NCBI GenBank assembly: GCA_007127935.1
Contig: SKYL01000233.1
Location: forward strand, 1-12,706
Length of the DNA: 12,706 nucleotides
DNA from: Halorhodospira sp.
GTDB lineage: Bacteria; Pseudomonadota; Gammaproteobacteria; Nitrococcales; Halorhodospiraceae
Direction of reading: 5' to 3'
The notes under the pieces are model-generated. The model was given only the letters and a program-made list of their open reading frames with translations, was not told the DNA's origin and did not search any database. Made by a program: the position numbers and the translations under genes. Shown piece after piece: positions 7,713 through 12,706 of the stretch (positions are counted from its first letter, which is position 1; each line of letters starts with the position of its first letter).

Positions 7713-9713
7713 ATGAACTTTCCGGCACCTTCCGTTCCTCTGCTCCTCGCCGCCGGGCTCGCGGTGCTCGCGTACGGTTGCGCCCCGGCACCGGTAACAC
7801 CTCCCGTCGACCCCCCGCCGCCCGATGAAGAGGTGGAGCGCCTCAGCCCTCGCGAGTCGATGAGCCGCGCCGAGGTGGCTGCGGAGCGGGGCCAGCGACG
7901 TGAGGCCGCCCGGTGGTTTGAGAACGCCGCCGACGTGACCGATGACCCCGGACTCCGCCAGGAGGCGTTGTTGCGCGCCGCGGAGCAGTGGCTTCGCGTG
8001 GACGAGTTGGAGGCCGCGGCCACCGCCCTGAGACGCATCGACTTGGGTCATCTAATCGGCGATGAGCCGATCCGCTACCGGCTCGCCAGGGCGGAGATAC
8101 TGTTCCGGCAAGGCAACCCCGCGGCGGCACGGATTCAACTCACTCTCCTCCCGACACCACCCTCGGGATGGGAGGCGGAGTACTTCGAGTTGCGCGCCCG
8201 GATCGCCGAGCAACTGGGACAACACTTGGCGGTGGTCCGTCTGCGCAGCACGTTGGAAGAGTACCTGGAGAGACCGTCCGCACGCGACCGCAACCGGCAG
8301 TTATTGTGGGCGAGCCTGGCGCGGATCCCGATCCAGCCTTTGGAGCAGCTGGTGGACGAAGAAGAAGTGGTGCAAGGCTGGATCGACTTGGCGCTGCTGA
8401 CCCGCGCCCATCGGCTCAACCCGCATCGCCTGGGTGAAGCGATGACCGAGTGGAGCGAGACCTACCCGGACCACCCGGCGCTGGACCGCCAAGTCCCGCA
8501 AATCCTGGCGCGCTTCCAGGAGCAGTTTCGTCCGCCGCAACGCATTGCGGTCATGCTCCCCCTTTCCGGAGACCTAAGAGATGCGGCACGCGCGGTGCGC
8601 GACGGCGTCCTCGCCGCCTACTACGCCGCACCCGGGGAGCGCCCGGAGATCACGATCTACGATACCGGCGGAGATCGGCAACGACTGCTGGAGATGGTGG
8701 AGGAAGCGGTGGCGGCCGGCGCCGAACAGATCATCGGCCCGCTGACCAAGGGGGAACTCGCCGCGCTGGCCGACGCCGGTGAAGTGGCAATCCCGGTGCT
8801 CGCCCTCAACACCCTCGATGATGAAATGGCCACACCATCCGGCAGCCTCTTTCAATTCGCCCTCGACCCGGAGGCCGAAGCGATTGCCGCCGCCCGGCAC
8901 GCCCACGCCTTGGGCTGGCGGAATGCCGTCGCGCTGGTGCCCGACAACGCATGGGGTGAGCGGATTTCCAACGCCTTTCGACAGGGGTTTGAAGAAGCGC
9001 CCGACGCCGAGGTGCTGCAAATCGCGAGCTACGATCCCGGCGCCAGAGACTTCGCCGGTCCGATTCGCTCCGCCCTCAATCTGGACGCCAGTGACCGGCG
9101 TTACCGCCAACTCTCCGGCACCATCGGACAACGGCCCCATTTCACCCCGCAACGCAGGCAAGACGTGGACGGTATTTTTCTCGCCGCGTTCCCGGAGCAA
9201 GCACGGCTGCTGCGCCCACAGATCGAGTACCACCACGCCCAGGATCTTCCGGTGTTGGCCACTTCCCACGTCTACACCGGACGCCACGATCCCGACCGGG
9301 ACCGTGACCTGGACGGCCTCTACTTCCTGGACGGCCCCTGGATGGTGGACGCCGCCGCGGCTGTCGGCGAGGCCCTGGAAAGGGCCGCCTTGCGTGAGGT
9401 CTGGGGGGACCAGATGGACCGTTTCGCGCGGCTCACCGCATTGGGGATCGATGCGTACCGCATTCTGCCCTACCTGGACATTCTCCAGGAGTACCCGGAT
9501 GAGGCGGTGGAAGGCCTAACCGGGCAGTTGCGCATCCGTGAGGACGGGCACATCGAACGGACGCTGGTTCCCGCTCAATTCCGGGGCGGCCGGGCTTTTT
9601 TTCAACCGCTTCCGCCCCCGCTCCCGGCCACGTTCGAGGAAGACTTCCCGGAACCCCCCGGCCTGGAGTCGCCGTTGCGCAGTAACGGCGCCGAGGAAGA
9701 GCCTAGGCCGTGA
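7713..9713 (+). CDS. lpoA: Outer-membrane lipoprotein LpoA, activator of penicillin-binding protein 1A (LppC/YraM family)
   Basis: LpoA is anchored in the outer membrane, spans the periplasm and stimulates the PBP1A peptidoglycan synthase. The 666 residues (E. coli about 678) begin with a hydrophobic signal and a lipobox LAYGC, giving lipidated C23; the Ala at -3 is less usual than Leu. A proline-rich linker follows (about 24-37), then a TPR-like helical region (about 48-270, with ESMSRAEVAAERGQRREAARWFENAA-type repeats), then a periplasmic-binding-protein-like domain (about 276-640) opening with IAVMLPLSGDLRDAARAVRDG and including IIGPLTKGELA, ALNTLDD, LVPDNAWGERI, VDGIFLAAFPEQARLLRPQ and LTALGIDAYRILPYL. 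The ATG is chosen because it opens the signal peptide; no Shine-Dalgarno sequence is visible before it. The frame upstream to 7023 is antisense to rsmI. It overlaps yraN by 4 bases. Confidence 0.93.
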   Translation: MNFPAPSVPLLLAAGLAVLAYGCAPAPVTPPVDPPPPDEEVERLSPRESMSRAEVAAERGQRREAARWFENAADVTDDPGLRQEALLRAAEQWLRVDELEAAATALRRIDLGHLIGDEPIRYRLARAEILFRQGNPAAARIQLTLLPTPPSGWEAEYFELRARIAEQLGQHLAVVRLRSTLEEYLERPSARDRNRQLLWASLARIPIQPLEQLVDEEEVVQGWIDLALLTRAHRLNPHRLGEAMTEWSETYPDHPALDRQVPQILARFQEQFRPPQRIAVMLPLSGDLRDAARAVRDGVLAAYYAAPGERPEITIYDTGGDRQRLLEMVEEAVAAGAEQIIGPLTKGELAALADAGEVAIPVLALNTLDDEMATPSGSLFQFALDPEAEAIAAARHAHALGWRNAVALVPDNAWGERISNAFRQGFEEAPDAEVLQIASYDPGARDFAGPIRSALNLDASDRRYRQLSGTIGQRPHFTPQRRQDVDGIFLAAFPEQARLLRPQIEYHHAQDLPVLATSHVYTGRHDPDRDRDLDGLYFLDGPWMVDAAAAVGEALERAALREVWGDQMDRFARLTALGIDAYRILPYLDILQEYPDEAVEGLTGQLRIREDGHIERTLVPAQFRGGRAFFQPLPPPLPATFEEDFPEPPGLESPLRSNGAEEEPRP

Positions 9714-10060
9714 ACCGTTCGGCCGGTGACGCCACCGAGCGGTGCGCGCTGGAGTATCTGTCGGCCCATGGTTTGACTCCGCTGGCCCGCAATTTCCGCT
9801 GCCGGTGCGGCGAGATCGACTTGGTCATGTCCGATGGCGATGTCACCGTCTTCGTCGAGGTGCGCCATCGCGCTTCATCCCGCTTTGGCGGCGCGGCCGC
9901 CTCGATCACCCCGGCGAAACGGCGCCGGCTGGTGCGGGCCGCTGGGCTCTGGCTCGCCCGCCATCCGGAGACGTTCAGCCGGTTCGACGTTGTGACCACC
10001 GACGGAGCGGGTAGGATAGAGTGGATTCGGGATGCCTTCGCCGCTGACGGATCGTGGTGA
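9710..10060 (+). CDS. yraN: YraN family protein (UPF0102, predicted nuclease fold)
   Basis: YraN proteins are small, conserved and without an established function; they have a restriction-endonuclease-like fold. The 116 residues show the family layout: an N-terminal helix GDATERCALEYLSAHG (6-21), NFRCRCGEIDLVMSDGDVTVFVEVRHR (28-54) carrying the putative active-site acids E35, D37 and E50, GGAAASITPAKRRRL (60-74), and a C-terminal FDVVTTDG...IEWIRDAF segment. Arg replaces the more usual Lys in FVEVK, as it also does in E. coli YraN. The start is GTG (9710-9712), sharing GTGA with the lpoA stop, so translation is coupled. The order lpoA-yraN-gmhA/diaA is conserved in gammaproteobacteria. Confidence 0.93.
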   Translation: MNRSAGDATERCALEYLSAHGLTPLARNFRCRCGEIDLVMSDGDVTVFVEVRHRASSRFGGAAASITPAKRRRLVRAAGLWLARHPETFSRFDVVTTDGAGRIEWIRDAFAADGSW

Positions 10061-10079
10061 ACGCACGAGAGGAGACCCT

Positions 10080-10679
10080 ATGACCCCTGAAGAGCGCATT
10101 GCGCAACTCTTCCACGCCAGCATCGAAACCAAACGGGAGGCCCTCCCGCAGGTGGCGCCCCAGATTGCACGGGCGGGGCGGCTGAGGGCCGACGCGCTGC
10201 GCGGTGACCGGAAGATCATGGCTTGCGGGAATGGCGGCTCGGCCGCCGACGCGCAGCATTTCGCCGCCGAGCTGCTCAACCGGTTTGAATTGGAACGCCC
10301 CGGCCTCCCCGCGGTCGCCTTGACCACCGACAGCTCGACCCTGACCTCCATTGCCAATGACTACGCCTTTGAGGAAGTCTTTTCCCGGCAGGTACGCGCC
10401 CTGGGTCAGCCGGGGGATGTGCTCCTGGCGATTTCCACCAGCGGCGCCTCCCCCAACGTGGTGGGGGCCTGCCGCGCCGCCGCGGAAAGGGGCATCCGCG
10501 TAGTGGCCCTCACCGGCCGCCGGGGCGGTGCGGTGGCGGAGTCCTTACAGGCGGAAGATGTCGAGATTCGGGTACCGGCGGAATCCACCGCCCGCATCCA
10601 GGAAGTCCACCTCCTGGCCCTCCACTGCCTTTGCGACTTGGTGGACCGGACCCTCTTTCCTTCCACCGAAGGCCCTTAA
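10080..10679 (+). CDS. gmhA: SIS-domain protein, GmhA/DiaA family (phosphoheptose isomerase or DnaA-binding DiaA)
   Basis: The 199-residue protein is a single SIS domain. In E. coli the gene at this position (after yraN) is diaA, whose product binds DnaA and times replication initiation; its paralogue GmhA isomerises sedoheptulose 7-phosphate for lipopolysaccharide heptose. Seen: CGNGGSAADAQHFAAELLNRF (49-69), LTSIANDYAFEEVFSRQVRALG (88-109), the phosphate-binding AISTSGASPNV (117-127) and RIQEVHLLALHCLCDLVD (172-189). Overall sequence follows DiaA closely (NRFELERP, CLCDLVDRTLFP), yet E64 and H182 align with the catalytic E65 and H180 of E. coli GmhA, which E. coli DiaA lacks. It may therefore be an active isomerase, a DnaA regulator or both. 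The ATG (10080-10082) has GAGAGGAG 6 bases upstream and lies 19 bases after yraN. Confidence 0.9.
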   Translation: MTPEERIAQLFHASIETKREALPQVAPQIARAGRLRADALRGDRKIMACGNGGSAADAQHFAAELLNRFELERPGLPAVALTTDSSTLTSIANDYAFEEVFSRQVRALGQPGDVLLAISTSGASPNVVGACRAAAERGIRVVALTGRRGGAVAESLQAEDVEIRVPAESTARIQEVHLLALHCLCDLVDRTLFPSTEGP

Positions 10680-10689
10680 GCAACCGGCC

Positions 10690-11118
10690 TCACTTCACAA
10701 CACGCAGGCGCGGAGGACCGCTGGAGGGCGGCGGCGTGTCATCGCCGTTGTCTCCTCCACGCTCATCGCCGGCCTCGCCACTGGGCGCCGGCGGGACAGA
10801 GGCGCTTTCGTCCCCTTCACCGAAGAGCATGCCTTGTCCGTTCTCACGGGCGTAGATGGCGGCCACACGGGCCACCGGCAACCGGACAAAGCGGGCGACA
10901 CCGCCAAATCGCGCCTGGAACTCGATGGTCTCATTGCCCATCAGGAGACTTTGCACAGCCCGGGGGGACACATTGAGCACCAGCCGGTCGCCGTCGGCGA
11001 ACTCCAACGGCGCCTCCACGTCACCATGGCGGACGTCCACGAGGAGATGGGGGGTCAGTTCGTTATCCAGGATCCACTCATAGAGCGCCCGGATCAGATA
11101 CGGTTTGCTCGGCTTCAT
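10690..11118 (-). CDS. sspB: ClpXP protease specificity-enhancing factor SspB
   Basis: SspB is a cytoplasmic adaptor that binds ssrA-tagged and other substrates and delivers them to ClpXP. The 142 residues split into a folded substrate-binding domain (about 1-95, opening KPSKPYLIRALYEWILDNELTPHLLVD, with LEFADGDRLVLNVSPRAVQSLLMGNETIEFQARFGG), a flexible acidic, proline- and glycine-rich linker (about 100-135) and the C-terminal ClpX-binding tail ending LRVVK, identical to that of E. coli SspB. The ATG (11116-11118) is chosen because the family begins at this point and GGAGGA lies 7 bases upstream; a further 17 codons are open upstream without support. It follows sspA by 51 bases, the usual sspA-sspB operon. 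It converges on gmhA/diaA with only 10 bases between the stops. Confidence 0.96.
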   Translation of the reverse strand: MKPSKPYLIRALYEWILDNELTPHLLVDVRHGDVEAPLEFADGDRLVLNVSPRAVQSLLMGNETIEFQARFGGVARFVRLPVARVAAIYARENGQGMLFGEGDESASVPPAPSGEAGDERGGDNGDDTPPPSSGPPRLRVVK

Positions 11119-11169
11119 GGGGAAATCCTCCAACCCAAAGGCCGGGCGCGCAAGGGGGTAAGGACTCAC

Positions 11170-11769
11170 TCACTCCCGCAGAGCGCGCTCCTCACGGGTC
11201 AGACTGTCCTGAAACTGCTGTGTGGCGAAGAGCCGCGCCGCGTAGCCGGCGATGCCCTCGGCGGCGCGGGGGAGTGTAATCCCCGCCGCCGGTAACCGCC
11301 ACAGCAGCGGCAACACCACGGCGTCCATGATGGAGAAGTCGTCGTTCAGGAAATACGGCTGCCCTTCAAACAACTCGGCCGCCGCGACCAAGCTTTCCTG
11401 GAGGGCGCGCCGGGCGGCCTGGGCGTGCCTCGGTTCCGCCGTCTCCAGTTTCTCGTAGAGCGCGTACCAATCCCGTTCCATCCGGTAGACCACCAAGCGG
11501 GATTTCGCTCGGCTCACCGGGTCCACCGGCATCAGCGGCGGGTGCGGGTAACGCTCATCGAGATACTCGGTAACGATGGTCGGATCGTAGAGCGCCACGT
11601 CCCGATCGACCAGCGTGGGCACGGTCCCGTAGGGGTTGTGCTCCATCAGTGCCGCCGGCGGCTCGTCGGGGTCGACCGCCACGCGCTCCGCCTCCACGCC
11701 CTTCTCGGCAAGCACCAGGCGGATTCGATGGCTATGGATACAGAGGGGTCCCGAGTAGAGCCGGATCAA
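11170..11769 (-). CDS. sspA: Stringent starvation protein A SspA
   Basis: SspA is an RNA polymerase-associated protein with a glutathione-S-transferase fold that reprograms transcription under starvation and acid stress. Seen: the thioredoxin-like N-domain RLYSGPLCIHSHRIRLVLAEKGVEAE (from residue 3), NPYGTVPTLVDRDVALYDPTIVTEYLDERYPHPPLMPVDP (45-84) and the helical C-domain with FSIMDAVVLPLLWRLP (145-160). The PHP triplet (75-77) that forms the functional surface pocket of E. coli SspA is kept. The start is uncertain. TTG (11767-11769) is preferred because GGGAG lies 9 bases upstream and the family homology begins at once. A GTG at 11821-11823 would add 18 residues but has no ribosome binding site and would make the strong hairpin at 11795-11817 coding. 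A TTG at 11785-11787 is also possible. The gene sits between petC and sspB. Confidence 0.93.
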   Translation of the reverse strand: MIRLYSGPLCIHSHRIRLVLAEKGVEAERVAVDPDEPPAALMEHNPYGTVPTLVDRDVALYDPTIVTEYLDERYPHPPLMPVDPVSRAKSRLVVYRMERDWYALYEKLETAEPRHAQAARRALQESLVAAAELFEGQPYFLNDDFSIMDAVVLPLLWRLPAAGITLPRAAEGIAGYAARLFATQQFQDSLTREERALRE

Positions 11770-11794
11770 TGCGGCGCACTCCCACAACGCTGCG

Positions 11795-11817
11795 GGTGGG
11801 CGGACCCGCCGCCCACC
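11795..11817 (-). other. Perfect 9-bp GC-rich hairpin in the petC-sspA spacer
   Basis: GGTGGGCGG (11795-11803) and CCGCCCACC (11809-11817) are perfect inverted repeats around a 5-base loop. On the minus-strand transcript the hairpin begins 15 bases past the petC stop and ends 25 bases before the preferred sspA TTG. There is no T-run after it, so it is not a standard intrinsic terminator. It could protect the petC 3' end or partly attenuate sspA. Confidence 0.55.
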
Positions 11818-11832
11818 GCGCACGGATGACGG

Positions 11833-12582
11833 TTAGTGAACGTCCTTCCAATATTCACGCTTCAGGAGGTAGAAAACCCCCGTCAGCACAATGAGGAACA
11901 GGATCACCCAGATCCCGATCCGCTCCCGGTCCGCCCGGATCGGCTCGGCGGCGTAGACCATGAAGCTGACGATGTCGGCCGTGAACTCCAGATACTCTGC
12001 CTCGGAGAGGGCGCCGCCCGCGTCACCGGAGCGTTGCACGCCAACCACGGTCTCCCCGTCGTCGCCGTAGACCGGCTCGGGCATCCCCTGCAGGCCGGCC
12101 AACATGTGGGGCATGCTGGTGCCTTCCTGCAGGATGTTGTTGGCCCCGTGGGTCGCGCCTTCATCCCGGTAGAAGCCGTTCAAAAACGTGTAGACCCACT
12201 TCTCGCCGCGAACGCGGGTGGTCAACGAGAGATCGGGCGGCGCCATGCCGAGCCACGCCTCCCCATCCTCGGGCGCCATGGCGGAGAGCATATGGTCGTG
12301 GATCTCCTGCTCGCCGAGGATCAAGTGCTCCTGCACCAGATCCTCCGGCATCCCGGTATCCGCCGCCAAGCGGTTGTACCGCAGGTACTTCACCGAGTGG
12401 CAACCGAGGCAGTAATTGACGAAGTTTCTCGCGCCCCGCTGAATGGCGTCACGATCCCTGGGGTTGACCCGGGGGTCGAGGATCTCCACCCCGGTGGCTG
12501 CGGGGGCGGCTGCGGCGTGCGGGACGACGCCGCCCACGGTGAACACCATGGCGGCCACGACAATATGGATGATTTTTCTCAT
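11833..12582 (-). CDS. petC: Cytochrome c1 of the cytochrome bc1 complex (complex III)
   Basis: Cytochrome c1 takes electrons from the Rieske protein and passes them to soluble or membrane cytochrome c; its haem domain is periplasmic and it is held by one C-terminal membrane helix. The 249 residues show a signal peptide (about 1-25, hydrophobic core and AHAA-type end), the haem c motif CLGCH (58-62) with H62 as axial ligand, the SVKYLRYNRLA segment, LGMAPPDLSL (111-120), EKWVYTFLNGFYRDEG (127-142), NNILQEGTSMPHML (148-161) where M157 is the probable sixth haem ligand, and the anchor helix (about 222-240) ending KREYWKDVH. The ATG (12580-12582) shares one base with the petB stop (TAATG). petB-petC followed by sspA-sspB is a common gammaproteobacterial order. 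Confidence 0.96.
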   Translation of the reverse strand: MRKIIHIVVAAMVFTVGGVVPHAAAAPAATGVEILDPRVNPRDRDAIQRGARNFVNYCLGCHSVKYLRYNRLAADTGMPEDLVQEHLILGEQEIHDHMLSAMAPEDGEAWLGMAPPDLSLTTRVRGEKWVYTFLNGFYRDEGATHGANNILQEGTSMPHMLAGLQGMPEPVYGDDGETVVGVQRSGDAGGALSEAEYLEFTADIVSFMVYAAEPIRADRERIGIWVILFLIVLTGVFYLLKREYWKDVH

Positions 12583-12706
12583 TAGTGCGTCACCCTTTCA
12601 GGCACGGGCTTCGTCTTCTCCAAACCGAAGTAGGTGTAGACCCAAAGGAAGACGAAAAAGCCGAAGTAGACGACGGAGAAGATCCGGCCCAGGATCACCG
12701 GCAACC
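12582..12706 (-). CDS. petB: Cytochrome b of the bc1 complex, C-terminal end only (5' part outside window)
   Basis: Only the last 40 residues are inside the window. They read as the end of the final membrane helix (LGRIFSVVYFGFFVFLWVY) followed by EKTKPVPERVTH, the typical C-terminus of proteobacterial cytochrome b. The protein carries the two b haems and the quinol oxidation and reduction sites of complex III, in the inner membrane. The TAA stop (12582-12584) overlaps the petC ATG by one base, so the two subunits are translationally coupled. The upstream part, and any petA (Rieske) gene, cannot be seen here. Confidence 0.92.
   Translation of the reverse strand, partial: LPVILGRIFSVVYFGFFVFLWVYTYFGLEKTKPVPERVTH

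Noticed and set aside
7634..8038. N-terminal extension of the rsmI frame (about 135 more residues)
   Set aside because: The extension is antisense to the lpoA signal peptide and TPR region, and RsmI homology begins shortly after the ATG at 7633.
9854..9868. Arg instead of Lys in the YraN FVEVK motif, considered as a lost active-site residue
   Set aside because: As I recall it, E. coli YraN also has EVR here, so this is normal in gammaproteobacteria.

Overview
The window is an ordinary, conserved chromosomal stretch from a GC-rich gammaproteobacterium. Three gene blocks fit together: the start of the dcw (division and cell wall) cluster, the rnpB–rsmI–lpoA–yraN–gmhA/diaA block, and the pet–sspAB block. 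From memory, this order matches Pseudomonas aeruginosa closely (murF-murE-ftsI-ftsL-rsmH-mraZ, rnpB, rsmI, lpoA, yraN, gmhA, then sspB-sspA-cytochrome c1-cytochrome b). The DDNPR motif of MurE indicates meso-diaminopimelate peptidoglycan, and LpoA is a gammaproteobacterial outer-membrane lipoprotein. The genus cannot be fixed from sequence alone; an Ectothiorhodospiraceae/Chromatiales-like bacterium is a guess.

Positions 1-5988, minus strand: the head of the dcw operon reads mraZ, rsmH, ftsL, ftsI, murE, murF (murF runs off the left edge). Genes are packed with 4-base GTGA overlaps, and nearly every one starts with GTG. The operon is driven by a strong sigma-70-type promoter (TTGACA, 18 bases, TATAGT). 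A tandem 10-bp-period TGG repeat, which looks like the MraZ operator, overlaps its -10 box.

Positions 5989-6390: a 400-base intergenic region containing the dcw promoter and operator, a conspicuously AT-rich segment (about 40% GC by hand count of 6121-6240), a short dispersed-type palindrome, and an extended -10 promoter for rnpB.

Positions 6391-10679: rnpB (RNase P RNA, bacterial type A) on the plus strand meets rsmI (minus) tail to tail. lpoA, yraN and a GmhA/DiaA-type SIS protein then run on the plus strand from a short region divergent to rsmI. dolP/yraP, which often follows in this neighbourhood, is absent.

Positions 10690-12706, minus strand: the end of petB (cytochrome b), petC (cytochrome c1), sspA and sspB. 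A perfect 9-bp hairpin lies between petC and sspA.

Functionally the window covers septal and lateral-wall peptidoglycan synthesis (MurE, MurF, FtsI, FtsL, LpoA), ribosomal RNA methylation (RsmH and RsmI both modify C1402 of 16S rRNA), tRNA maturation (RNase P), lipopolysaccharide heptose supply or replication initiation control (GmhA/DiaA), respiratory complex III, and stress or proteolysis control (SspA, SspB). I saw no mobile element, CRISPR array, tRNA or previously undescribed system. The observations worth checking are regulatory details and small departures from the conserved synteny.
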